From: an uncultured Lachnospiraceae bacterium
GTDB lineage: Bacteria > Bacillota > Clostridia > Lachnospirales > Lachnospiraceae
Length of the DNA: 34,836 bases
Reading direction: 5' to 3'
NCBI GenBank assembly: GCA_947628025.1
Contig: CANQYH010000002.1
Location: 1 to 34,836, forward strand
In this document: piece after piece, positions 26,485 through 34,836 of the stretch
Numbering within the stretch: the stretch's first letter is position 1
Layout: each line of letters starts with the position of its first letter
Position numbers and translations under genes: made by a program
Notes under the pieces: generated by a model
What the model was told of the DNA's origin: nothing
What the model saw: the letters and a program-made list of their open reading frames with translations, nothing else
The model's database searches: none

Positions 26485-27258
26485 ATGGAGGGAGAGAGAG
26501 AAGTGATGGACGTCGCCATCGAGGCGGGACATATCCTGCTGGAGAACGGCGCCGAGATCTTCCGGGTGGAAGAGACTATCTACCGGATCAGCAGGCATTA
26601 CGGGATCGAATCCAGTAATGCCTTTACTTTGAGCAATGGGATCTTTGTGACCGCGGACAGCGTGGGGAAAGAGCCTTTCGCGAAGATCCTGCACGTACCG
26701 GTGGGAAGCGCCCATCTGGACCGTGTGGCGGCCGTGAACCAGCTGTCACGGGAGATCGAAGAGGGAAAATTTACGGTCAGCCAGGCCAGGGCGGAGTTGG
26801 AGAGGATCCGCAGGATGCCGGGAAAGACTTACCGGATGCAGGTCCTGGGGGCGGCGCTGGGCAGCGCGGGTTTCGCCTACATTTATGGCGGCGGGGTGCT
26901 GGACGCGCTGGCGGCGTCGATCGCGGGGGCGGTCCTGTACGTATACATCCTTTACGTAAGCAGGCCCCATCTGTCCAAGATGGTGGGCAGTATTACCGGA
27001 GGTATGGTGGCGACGCTGGCCAGTATGCTGATCTACACCCTGGGACTGGGGGAACATCTGGATTTTATCGTCATCGGCTCCGTAGTGTCGCTGATCCCGG
27101 GCGTGGCCTTTACGAACGCGATCCGCGATATCACGGATGAGAATTATCTGGCCGGGGTCGTGCGTATGCTGGACGCGCTGCTGGTCTTCTTTTGTATCGC
27201 CATGGGCGTCGGTATCGTGTATGCGGCCGTCCGGCAGCTGACGGGGGGTGCGCTGTGA
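26485..27258 (+). CDS. Threonine/serine exporter family protein, N-terminal (DUF1212/ThrE) half
   Basis: ILLENGAEIFRVEETIYRISRHYGIESSNAFTLSNGIFVT motif and following TM segments; ATG 26485 preceded by AGAGAGG (listed ORF begins at 26467). Confidence 0.87.
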   Translation: MEGEREVMDVAIEAGHILLENGAEIFRVEETIYRISRHYGIESSNAFTLSNGIFVTADSVGKEPFAKILHVPVGSAHLDRVAAVNQLSREIEEGKFTVSQARAELERIRRMPGKTYRMQVLGAALGSAGFAYIYGGGVLDALAASIAGAVLYVYILYVSRPHLSKMVGSITGGMVATLASMLIYTLGLGEHLDFIVIGSVVSLIPGVAFTNAIRDITDENYLAGVVRMLDALLVFFCIAMGVGIVYAAVRQLTGGAL

Positions 27259-27731
27259 TGAATCTGGCAGGGCAGATACTGGCGGCGGTCATGGGGACGA
27301 TCGGCTTTTCTGTGATGTTCAGCGTACCCAGGGAATACTATCCGCTCTGCGGGCTGGTAGGAGGCGTGGGATGGCTGGTATATTGCCTGACGCTTCCCCA
27401 GACGTCTCCGGAGGGGGCGACGCTGGCGGGGACGGTTCTGGTGGTGCTTCTCTCGCGGCTGTGCGCGGTCCGCAGGAAATGTCCGGTGACGCTTTTTCTG
27501 ATCCCCGGCATCATTCCGCTGGTGCCGGGCGGCGGGGTCTACTGGACGGCCTACTATATCGTGACGGAGCAGATGGACCGGGCGGCCCAGACCGGGTTTG
27601 AGGCGGTCAAGATCGCGGTGGCGATCGTGCTGGGCATTGTTTTCGTGTTCCAGGTGCCGCAGAAAGTATTTCGGATCGGAACGAAGAACCGGACAGCCGG
27701 GGATGGGAAACAAGGGCCGAAAAAGTCTTAA
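27258..27731 (+). CDS. Threonine/serine exporter family protein, C-terminal membrane half (ThrE2/DUF3815)
   Basis: Hydrophobic protein with FLIPGIIPLVPGGGVYWTAYYIV motif; ATG overlaps preceding stop by one base. Confidence 0.85.
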   Translation: MNLAGQILAAVMGTIGFSVMFSVPREYYPLCGLVGGVGWLVYCLTLPQTSPEGATLAGTVLVVLLSRLCAVRRKCPVTLFLIPGIIPLVPGGGVYWTAYYIVTEQMDRAAQTGFEAVKIAVAIVLGIVFVFQVPQKVFRIGTKNRTAGDGKQGPKKS

Positions 27732-27746
27732 ATCAGGAGGATGGAG

Positions 27747-29120
27747 ATGATACTGATCAGGAACGGACGGGTCGCCGATCCGGAAAAGCTGGAGATCAAT
27801 GCGTTTGATGTGATCCTGGATGAGGAAAAGGGCGTGATCGCCGGGATCGGGTTTTACGAGGATAACGGGACCTATGCCGCGGTGATCGACGCCGCGGGCT
27901 GCGTCGTGGCGCCTGGTCTGGTGGACGTCCATGTCCATTTCCGGGATCCGGGTCTGACCTATAAAGAAGATATCCATACGGGGGCCATGGCGGCCGCGGC
28001 AGGCGGTTATACCACGGTGGTCTGCATGGCGAACACAAAGCCGCCGGTGGATAACACAGAAACGCTCCGGTATGTGCTGGAAGCGGGGGCGCAGACCGGC
28101 ATCCGCGTGATGGCGGCCGCCACGGTTTCCGTGGGCATGAAAGGCCGGGAACTGACGGATATGCGCGCGCTGAAAGCGGCCGGGGCCGCAGGCTTTACCG
28201 ACGACGGGATCCCGCTGATGGACGGAGCGCTGGTCCGCCGCGCTATGATGCTGGCGAAAGAACTGGATGTGCCGCTGAGTCTCCATGAGGAGGATCCGGC
28301 GTTTATCAAAAACAATGGGATCAACCGCGGCGCGGTTTCCGAAAAGCTGGGGATCTACGGATCGCCGGCGGTCGCCGAGGACAGCCTGGTGGCAAGAGAC
28401 TGCATGATCGCGCTGGATGTGAGCAGAACAGCGGAACAGGGAAATGCCGGGGGGCGGCCGGAATCGGGTCCCGCGGCGAAGACGGCAGGAAGTATGCGGG
28501 CGGCAGGGCCGGAAAAGGCGATCGTCAATATCCAGCATATCAGTTCCCGCGGCGCGGTAGAACAGGTGCGCCTGGCCAAACGCCTGGGAGCGCGGGTGAC
28601 GGCGGAAGCGACGCCCCATCATTTTACGCTGACGGAGGATGCGGTTCTCCGTTACGGGACTCTGGCCAAGATGAATCCGCCTCTGCGGACCGAAGAAGAC
28701 AGGCAGGCGCTGATCGCCGCGCTGAAAGACGGGACGATCGATATCATCGCTACAGATCACGCGCCGCACAGCGCGGAGGAAAAAGCCAGGCCCCTGACGG
28801 AGGCCCCCAGCGGCATTATCGGCCTGGAGACGGCCCTGGCGCTGGCACTGACGGAGCTGGTGGAGCCGGGATATCTGACGCTGCCCCAGCTGATGGCGAA
28901 AATGAGCCTGAATCCTGCCCGGCTGTACCGATTGGACTGCGGGCGCATGAAAGTGGGAGCTCCGGCGGATCTGGTAATATTCGACCCGAAAGAAGTATGG
29001 AAAGCGGAGCAGTTCCGGTCGCGCTCCGCCAATTCGCCGTTTATCGGACAGACGCTCAAAGGGCGTGTAAAATATACGATCTGCGGGGGAAAGGTAGTAT
29101 ACGCACAAAGCGATTCATGA
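27747..29120 (+). CDS. pyrC: Dihydroorotase
   Basis: VDVHVHFRDPGLTYKEDIHTGAMAAAAGGYTTVVCMANTKPPVDN, HISSRGAVE, TAEATPHHFTLTE and IIATDHAPHSAEEKA; AGGAGG at 27735-27740 favours ATG 27747 over 27741. Confidence 0.93.
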   Translation: MILIRNGRVADPEKLEINAFDVILDEEKGVIAGIGFYEDNGTYAAVIDAAGCVVAPGLVDVHVHFRDPGLTYKEDIHTGAMAAAAGGYTTVVCMANTKPPVDNTETLRYVLEAGAQTGIRVMAAATVSVGMKGRELTDMRALKAAGAAGFTDDGIPLMDGALVRRAMMLAKELDVPLSLHEEDPAFIKNNGINRGAVSEKLGIYGSPAVAEDSLVARDCMIALDVSRTAEQGNAGGRPESGPAAKTAGSMRAAGPEKAIVNIQHISSRGAVEQVRLAKRLGARVTAEATPHHFTLTEDAVLRYGTLAKMNPPLRTEEDRQALIAALKDGTIDIIATDHAPHSAEEKARPLTEAPSGIIGLETALALALTELVEPGYLTLPQLMAKMSLNPARLYRLDCGRMKVGAPADLVIFDPKEVWKAEQFRSRSANSPFIGQTLKGRVKYTICGGKVVYAQSDS

Positions 29121-30062
29121 GTTTTCTTTCATCTTCCTGGCGTATTCATCCTGGCATATCTGCATCCGGAATTCGAAAGACTGCCTGTCTTTTCGGATCA
29201 GGGTCTGCAGGATCAGTCCGGCGAACCAGGACAGAAACGCCACGATCACACAGTAGCCGCAGACGATCAGCGTTGGGAAATTGGGCACCAGTCCGGTTTG
29301 GATATATTCGATCATAACCGGAATGAAGAAAACCGTTGCCAGAAGAAACAGCACCGCCGCCATCATGCCGAAAAAGCGCACAGGCCGGTAGTCTTTATAC
29401 AAACGGAAGATCGTTCTCAGGACCCGGATACCGTCCGGAAGCGTGTTCAGTTTCGATACGCTGCCCTCCGGCCGGTTCCGGTAGGATACGATCACATTTT
29501 TGATGCACATATCCTTGTCCACTGCGTGGATGGTCATCTCTGTTTCGATCTCAAATCCTTTGGACAGTACAGGAAACGTTTTAACAAACAGGTAGCTGAA
29601 AGCGCGCAGCCCTGTCATTACGTCCCGGATATCGCTTCCGAACAGATGGTTAATGGAAAACCGCACCACCGTGTTGCCGGAATTGTGGAACGGCCGTTTG
29701 TTCTCCGTGAAATACGTAGAGGACAGCCGGTCTCCCACCACCATATCCGCTTGATGATAAAGGACTTCGTCCGCCATTTGCCGGCCGGCATCCGCCGGAT
29801 AGGTGTCGTCGCCGTCTACCATGATGTAGCAATGAGCGTCGATCTCCCGGAACATCCGCCGCACGACGGCGCCCTTGCCTTGGCATGGTTCATAGCGCAC
29901 CACCGCCCCCGCCTGTCTGGCGATCTCATCCGTGTGGTCCGTAGAATTATTGTCGTATACGTAGATCACCGCTTCCGGAAGCTCACGTTTCCAGTCGGCG
30001 ATCACCTTGGCGATCGTCTGGCTTTCGTTATAACATGGAATCAGTACCGCAATCTTATCCAT
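29115..30062 (-). CDS. Glycosyltransferase family 2, polyprenyl-phosphate type with two C-terminal TM segments
   Basis: IAVLIPCYNESQTIAKVIADWKRELPEAVIYVYDNNSTDHTDEIA, YIMVDGDDTYPAD; two hydrophobic helices at the C-terminus. Confidence 0.88.
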   Translation of the reverse strand: MDKIAVLIPCYNESQTIAKVIADWKRELPEAVIYVYDNNSTDHTDEIARQAGAVVRYEPCQGKGAVVRRMFREIDAHCYIMVDGDDTYPADAGRQMADEVLYHQADMVVGDRLSSTYFTENKRPFHNSGNTVVRFSINHLFGSDIRDVMTGLRAFSYLFVKTFPVLSKGFEIETEMTIHAVDKDMCIKNVIVSYRNRPEGSVSKLNTLPDGIRVLRTIFRLYKDYRPVRFFGMMAAVLFLLATVFFIPVMIEYIQTGLVPNFPTLIVCGYCVIVAFLSWFAGLILQTLIRKDRQSFEFRMQICQDEYARKMKENS

Positions 30063-30063
30063 T

Positions 30064-32067
30064 TTATCGTTCTCCTTTGATTAAACGCCCGTTTGGATCA
30101 AATTCATATTGGACGCCGTCGATCTCCTGGATCCCTGTTACCATGACGCCCGATTCGTCCAGATAATAATCCGCGTCCAGATGGATCCAGCCGGTCTGCA
30201 TGATGCCGGCGGATGACAGGTAGTACCACTCATCATTCCAGTACAGCCAGCCTGTATGGGGCTTTCCGTCCAGGTCAATATAATACCAATCCTGGCCTTT
30301 TTGCTGCCACCAATCCGTTCGATGGTTTGTTTTTACTTCGATCCTGTAAAAATCTGCGATGGCTTCGTTTCCCACATACTCATATTTGGAAATTTCTTCT
30401 ACTTCTGCTATATTCTCAAGTTCCTGCATATATTTGTCCGTATCCTGATTTTTCCAATATAAAATTTCCAGGTCGTATCCATTCAGCAGCAGATCCGTTA
30501 AATTGGCTTTTGACGCGTCCGTGGAAAACGCGACATTATTGTTTGTCAGGTAGTTAAAACCGGCCATGAATCCCCACTCGGGGAACACATAGATCTCTTT
30601 TTTGCCGGTCTTTAGATTTTCCAGCGCTTCGCCGGCCAGTTTGTTTATCTGGCTCGTATAATATCGGTTCCCTCCGGTCTCGAATATTTCATCCACGATC
30701 AGATAGCGGTCCCTGACATAAAGAAACGACATCACGGCCATTCCGAGCATAGCTGTGACTGCCAGGTATTTTATTTTGACGGCAAATCTTTTGGATATAT
30801 AACCGATCATTTCGTATATTTCGATCGTGCCGGTGATCAATGTTAAAAAACATAAGGGAACAAAATGCTGTGTTTGCATCCTCGTTATTAACGGCATACA
30901 GCAGAGCAGATAGAGCGACAGGACCAGCAGTCCTTTCCAGCCGGCGGCTGTATTTCTGAAATCTTTGCAGATACACATAAGCAGCAGATATAAAACGCTG
31001 CTCCCTAAAAAAATGATCCACGTGACGCGCCCGTAAATCGTTACCTGATATCCGAATATTAAGCCTTCGGCGCTTACCCCGCTTACCGCATAATACAGAT
31101 TTCTGCCAAGAGACTTTATTCGCTCGATGAAAGTGGTGCTGTAGCCTGCCAGATTCGTATTCCGGGCGATCGTGGTCAGGGTGTCTCTCATCAAAAAGCA
31201 GACAGCCAGGGCGGCCAGGATGAAAGCCCCGTATATGATCAGGCATATTTTATCTTTCCCCATTTGAACCAGGCGGTACAGGAGGATCTCAAACAAAACT
31301 ACCGCTCCTGCAAAAACGATCAGAAACATGGGAGAACTTGTATTTAAAAAGCCGCCGCGCAAGAAAGCTCTCGCATAGCCGTAAGCGAACAGGCTTGCGC
31401 CCGGAACCATGCCTGAACACGCGACGATGAATTTGTCCAGCCGGTTCTTTTTATTCCATAAGGCCAGGACCAAAAATCCCGGAAACAGGAACAAAAAATT
31501 GAAATAGCTGTAAAAAGCGATGCCAAGCAGCGCGAAAGAAAGCCACACTTTGGCATTGGACAGCTCTTTCTTTTCTGTTAATAACAAAAACGCTGTCAGA
31601 ACAAGCGCTGTCCCTGGCAGTTCGATATAATATTGCGTCAGGCAGAACCCTAACATCGTGGGCATAAATGAAAAAACGAGGATCAATATCCGGCGGAGCC
31701 GGCGGGGAATTCCCCTTGCGGCAAAAATCCTGCTCATAACGTAAAAACACAGGGTAATGGCGCCGGCGTTTATCAGCCTGTGCTGGATGATGCTTGTCGT
31801 TCCGGTCAGCATGATCGCAAGCGCGGAGATAAACATAGTAAGACTTCCGTGATAGTATTGCGGTAGGAGCGGCCATGATATAAACCAATTATCTTGATAT
31901 GCCTGATCGTCAAGGAGCTGTGTCGCCGCATGATCCGGAAAAACAGAATCGAAATACATTCCTAGATTGTCTCCTATGGAAATGACCGGCAAAGCGACTA
32001 TGATAAATATTAAGGCCCAATACCATAGCTCGAATCTGTTTTCATCACCTTTTCTGCTGTTGATCAT
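30064..32067 (-). CDS. Polytopic membrane protein (possible GT-C) with C-terminal choline-binding/cell-wall-binding-type repeats
   Basis: Many hydrophobic segments over the first ~430 aa, a soluble stretch, then DWYYIDLDGKPHTGWLYWNDEWYYLSSAGIMQTGWIHLDADYYLDESGVMVTGIQEIDGVQYEFDPNGRLIKG. RBS GGGAGGAAC upstream. Confidence 0.85.
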   Translation of the reverse strand: MINSRKGDENRFELWYWALIFIIVALPVISIGDNLGMYFDSVFPDHAATQLLDDQAYQDNWFISWPLLPQYYHGSLTMFISALAIMLTGTTSIIQHRLINAGAITLCFYVMSRIFAARGIPRRLRRILILVFSFMPTMLGFCLTQYYIELPGTALVLTAFLLLTEKKELSNAKVWLSFALLGIAFYSYFNFLFLFPGFLVLALWNKKNRLDKFIVACSGMVPGASLFAYGYARAFLRGGFLNTSSPMFLIVFAGAVVLFEILLYRLVQMGKDKICLIIYGAFILAALAVCFLMRDTLTTIARNTNLAGYSTTFIERIKSLGRNLYYAVSGVSAEGLIFGYQVTIYGRVTWIIFLGSSVLYLLLMCICKDFRNTAAGWKGLLVLSLYLLCCMPLITRMQTQHFVPLCFLTLITGTIEIYEMIGYISKRFAVKIKYLAVTAMLGMAVMSFLYVRDRYLIVDEIFETGGNRYYTSQINKLAGEALENLKTGKKEIYVFPEWGFMAGFNYLTNNNVAFSTDASKANLTDLLLNGYDLEILYWKNQDTDKYMQELENIAEVEEISKYEYVGNEAIADFYRIEVKTNHRTDWWQQKGQDWYYIDLDGKPHTGWLYWNDEWYYLSSAGIMQTGWIHLDADYYLDESGVMVTGIQEIDGVQYEFDPNGRLIKGER
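30067..30318 (-). repeat. Cell-wall-binding (CW_binding/choline-binding type) repeats within the preceding CDS
   Basis: Recurring aromatic/glycine pattern W-YY-D-G-TGW at about 20-aa spacing. Confidence 0.85.
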
Positions 32068-32217
32068 CCCGTTCCTCCCATACTGCGGTTACGGCATACC
32101 CGTCTCCCCTCTTTTGCTGTTAAGACCGTCGAGATAGGATGCGGCCGGTGCCAATGGATCTGCTTCGATTATAGATAATGGGGATCCATAACTGGATTTT
32201 GCCGTCGGCATCCTCAT

Positions 32218-32246
32218 ATTATAACGAATATTATAGGGATTTGCAA
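32218..32246 (-). promoter_or_regulatory. Sigma-A-type promoter for the minus-strand membrane protein/GT2 pair
   Basis: On the minus strand TTGCAA (32246-32241), 17-bp spacer, TATAAT (32223-32218). Confidence 0.7.
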
Positions 32247-32296
32247 TACTTTTACGGGGAAACGGGATAAAAATCCGCTGAAATTCGCAAAAACAC

Positions 32297-32324
32297 TTGC
32301 AAAATAGCCAGATTTATGTACAAT
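32297..32324 (+). promoter_or_regulatory. Probable promoter for the ABC-F gene
   Basis: TTGCAA (32297-32302), 16-bp spacer, TACAAT (32319-32324). Confidence 0.55.
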
Positions 32325-32338
32325 AAAAAGAGTATCGG

Positions 32339-32364
32339 TGGGGCCCGCGCAGGACCCCATTTTT
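32339..32364 (+). terminator. Promoter-proximal terminator-like hairpin (possible attenuator) upstream of the ABC-F gene
   Basis: TGGGGCCC-GCGCA-GGACCCCA stem with one C.A mismatch, followed by TTTTT; ends 37 bp before the ABC-F ATG. Confidence 0.6.
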
Positions 32365-32401
32365 AAAGAAAGCAGCCGTTTGGAGATTGTGGAGGAATGA
32401 T

Positions 32402-34051
32402 ATGATCAGTGCGAATAATATTACGCTGCGGGTAGGAAAAAAAGCCTTGTTTGAGGATGTGAACATTAAATTTACCGAGGGCAACTGCTACGGCGTCATC
32501 GGCGCCAACGGGGCGGGCAAGTCTACATTTCTGCGGATCCTGTCGGGACAGCTGGAGCCGACCGCGGGCGATGTGGTGATCACCGACGGGCAGCGGCTTT
32601 CCTTTCTGCAGCAGGACCATTTTAAATACGACGAATATCCGGTGATCGATACGGTGATCCTGGGCAATCCCCGGCTGTACCAGGTGATGAAAGAAAAAGA
32701 CGCGATCTACATGAAAGAGGATTTCAGCGACGAGGACGGCATCAAGGCCGCGGAGCTGGAGGGAGAGTTCGCGGAGATGAACGGCTGGGAGGCCGAGTCC
32801 GACGCTGCTAACCTGTTAAACGGTCTCGGCGTGGACACGGAATACCACTATACGATGATGAAAGACTTAAACGGCGCGCTGAAAGTCAAGGTGCTGCTGG
32901 CCCAGGCGCTCTTCGGCAATCCGGATATCCTGCTTCTGGATGAGCCGACGAACAACATGGACCTGGACGCCATCGCCTGGCTGGAGGAGTTTTTGATCAA
33001 CTTTGAGAACACGGTGATCGTGGTGTCCCACGACCGTTATTTCCTGAATAAGGTCTGCACCCAGATCGCGGACATCGACTACGGCAAGATCCAGCTCTAC
33101 GCGGGCAACTATGATTTCTGGTACGAGTCCAGCCAGCTGATGATCCGCCAGATGAAAGAGGCCAACCGGAAGAAAGAGGAGAAGATCAAGGAACTGCAGG
33201 AATTCATCCAGCGCTTCTCCGCCAACGCCTCCAAATCCAAGCAGGCCACGTCCCGCAAGCGCGCTCTGGAAAAGATCCAGCTGGACGACATCAAGCCCTC
33301 CAGCCGGAAATATCCTTATATCGACTTCCGCCCGTTCCGCGAGATCGGCAATGAGGTCCTGACCGTGACGAACCTTTCCAAGACCATCGACGGCGTGAAA
33401 GTCCTGGACAATATCTCGTTTATCCTGAACCGGACCGACAAGGTGGCCCTGGTCGGTCCCAACGAGCAGGCCAAGACCGTGCTGTTTCAGATCCTTTCCG
33501 GCGAGATGGAGCCGGACGAGGGCGATTACAAATGGGGTCTGACCACGACCCAGTCCTATTTCCCGAAAGACAACAGCGCCGAATTTGCGGGAGAGGAGAC
33601 CATCGTCGAGTGGCTGACCCAGTATTCCCCGGAAAAGGACGTTACCTATGTCCGCGGCTTCCTCGGCCGGATGCTGTTTGGCGGAGAGGACGGCGTTAAG
33701 AAAGTGAAGGTGCTTTCCGGCGGCGAGAAAGTCCGCTGTATGCTGTCGAAGCTGATGATCTCCGGCGCCAACGTGCTGATGCTGGACGAACCGACGGACC
33801 ATCTGGATATGGAGTCCATCACGGCTTTGAACAACGGCCTGACGAAATTTCCGGGCGTCCTGATCTTCTCTTCCCGCGACCATCAGATCGTGCAGACCAC
33901 GGCAAACCGGATCATGGAGATCGTGGGCGGCCAGCTGATCGACAAGATCACTTCTTACGACGAGTACCTGGAGAGCGACGAGATGGCCAGGAAGCGTCAG
34001 GTGTTCACGCTGCTGAATACGGACGACGAGGAGCCGGAGACGGAGGAGTAA
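32402..34051 (+). CDS. ABC-F family ATP-binding protein (YbiT-like)
   Basis: Two ABC domains in one chain without TM segments: GANGAGKSTFLRILSGQ, LLLDEPTNNMDLDAIAWLEEFL, VVSHDRYFLN, charged inter-domain linker, VLSGGEKVRCMLSKLM, LMLDEPTDHLD. RBS GGAGGA before ATG 32402 (listed ORF begins at 32387). Confidence 0.93.
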   Translation: MISANNITLRVGKKALFEDVNIKFTEGNCYGVIGANGAGKSTFLRILSGQLEPTAGDVVITDGQRLSFLQQDHFKYDEYPVIDTVILGNPRLYQVMKEKDAIYMKEDFSDEDGIKAAELEGEFAEMNGWEAESDAANLLNGLGVDTEYHYTMMKDLNGALKVKVLLAQALFGNPDILLLDEPTNNMDLDAIAWLEEFLINFENTVIVVSHDRYFLNKVCTQIADIDYGKIQLYAGNYDFWYESSQLMIRQMKEANRKKEEKIKELQEFIQRFSANASKSKQATSRKRALEKIQLDDIKPSSRKYPYIDFRPFREIGNEVLTVTNLSKTIDGVKVLDNISFILNRTDKVALVGPNEQAKTVLFQILSGEMEPDEGDYKWGLTTTQSYFPKDNSAEFAGEETIVEWLTQYSPEKDVTYVRGFLGRMLFGGEDGVKKVKVLSGGEKVRCMLSKLMISGANVLMLDEPTDHLDMESITALNNGLTKFPGVLIFSSRDHQIVQTTANRIMEIVGGQLIDKITSYDEYLESDEMARKRQVFTLLNTDDEEPETEE

Positions 34052-34076
34052 GCGCAGATATTTTGAACCATGAGAC

Positions 34077-34143
34077 GGGGAGCCGCTGCAGAGTACGGAC
34101 CGGGAGAAAGGTCCGGTTCTGCGGCGGCTCCCCGATTTGTTTG
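34077..34143. terminator. Long stem-loop between convergent genes, probable terminator
   Basis: GGGGAGCCGCTGCAGAGTACGGACC...GGTCCGGTTCTGCGGCGGCTCCCC (about 24-bp imperfect stem) followed by GATTTGTTTG; lies between ABC-F and BCCT stop codons. Confidence 0.7.
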
Positions 34144-34179
34144 ACGCTGGCGAACATTTCTTATGAGAAAGACCGTCCG

Positions 34180-34836
34180 TCAGGTCTTCGTTTCCGCGTT
34201 TTCTTCCAGATACGCGTCCGCGTCCTTGAAAAAGCTCCCTATGATCATCAGGATGATGATACCGACCGGAAACGCCGCGATGATGGACACGGTCTGCAGG
34301 TTCGCCATGGAGTTTTCGGCGAAGATCAGGGCGATCGGCAGCAGGATCAGCAGGACGGCCCAGAACAGCTTCACGTTCCGGTGCGGTTCCGCGTCGGCGG
34401 CCAGGGACTTGTAGGAGTAGGACGAGGCCACCATGGTCAGCGCATCGAACGAGGTCGCGTAGAAAGCGATCATCGTGACGGCCAGCAGGATCAGGCCCAG
34501 CTGGGACAGGGGCAGGGTCCGCATGATCGTGATGATGACCTGGTAGAGGTCGCCGGTCTCATTGTAAAGGGCGATCAGGTCCATTTTTCCCGAAACCTGC
34601 AGGTACAGTCCGTAGTTGCCCAGGATGATGAACGAGGTGAAAGTCCCGGCCAGGGCCCAGAAATAACCGCCCAGGATCGTCTGCTTGACGGTGCGCCCCT
34701 TGCTGATGGCGCCGATGAAGAACGGGGTCGCGACGCACCATACCATCCAGTAGGCCCAGTAAAAAATGGTCCAGTTCTGGGGGAACGAGGTGGTGCGCAG
34801 GGCGTCGGTCCAGGTGGACAGGCCGACGAAATTCTG
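34180..34836 (-). CDS. BCCT family (betaine/carnitine/choline) transporter, C-terminal part, 5' end beyond window
   Basis: The minus-strand frame stays open to the window edge (QNFVGLSTWTDALRTTSFPQNWTIFYWAYWMVWCVATPFFIGAISKGRT...), the BCCT tryptophan-rich region, and continues as a hydrophobic transporter. Confidence 0.9.
   Translation of the reverse strand, partial: QNFVGLSTWTDALRTTSFPQNWTIFYWAYWMVWCVATPFFIGAISKGRTVKQTILGGYFWALAGTFTSFIILGNYGLYLQVSGKMDLIALYNETGDLYQVIITIMRTLPLSQLGLILLAVTMIAFYATSFDALTMVASSYSYKSLAADAEPHRNVKLFWAVLLILLPIALIFAENSMANLQTVSIIAAFPVGIIILMIIGSFFKDADAYLEENAETKT

Noticed and set aside
27144-29108. Minus-strand 654-aa ORF opposite the ThrE2 and pyrC genes
   Set aside because: Antisense shadow; Arg/His-rich; the plus strand carries diagnostic family motifs.
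32316-32366. Possible leader peptide MYNKKSIGGARAGPHF before the ABC-F gene
   Set aside because: Its ATG overlaps the predicted -10 hexamer, so it would not be on the transcript from that promoter, and it has no RBS.

Overview
The window is about 34.8 kb of GC-rich DNA. Gene content suggests a Firmicute, probably Lachnospiraceae-like, but this is inferred and no marker gene is present. From left to right: (1) a carbohydrate-catabolism operon entered mid-gene, with a Gfo/Idh/MocA oxidoreductase fragment, three sugar-phosphate isomerase/epimerase TIM barrels, a PHP phosphatase and a GH28-like beta-helix protein; (2) a 1014-aa protein I cannot assign, with a Pro/Glu-rich 12-aa tandem repeat, closed by a clear intrinsic terminator; (3) an Rpn/PD-(D/E)XK-type protein with its own promoter; (4) a surface-glycan cluster at about 11.1-26.1 kb. 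That cluster combines a four-gene GDP-D-glycero-alpha-D-manno-heptose pathway (hddC-hddA-gmhB-gmhA), glycosyltransferases and polytopic membrane proteins, an incomplete CDP-3,6-dideoxyhexose module (rfbF-rfbG-rfbH, with no E3 reductase or final reductase in the window), a LicD-family protein and a GtrB/DPM1-like glycosyltransferase. Next come (5) a small XRE regulator, a split ThrE-type exporter and dihydroorotase; (6) a convergent minus-strand pair, a membrane GT2 and a polytopic membrane protein with C-terminal choline-binding-type repeats; (7) an ABC-F ATPase behind a promoter-proximal hairpin; and (8) a BCCT transporter cut by the right edge. The strongest candidates for something undescribed are the composite heptose/dideoxyhexose/LicD glycan cluster, the membrane protein with cell-wall-binding repeats, and the unassigned repeat-tailed protein. 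No tRNA, rRNA, CRISPR array or insertion sequence was recognised.
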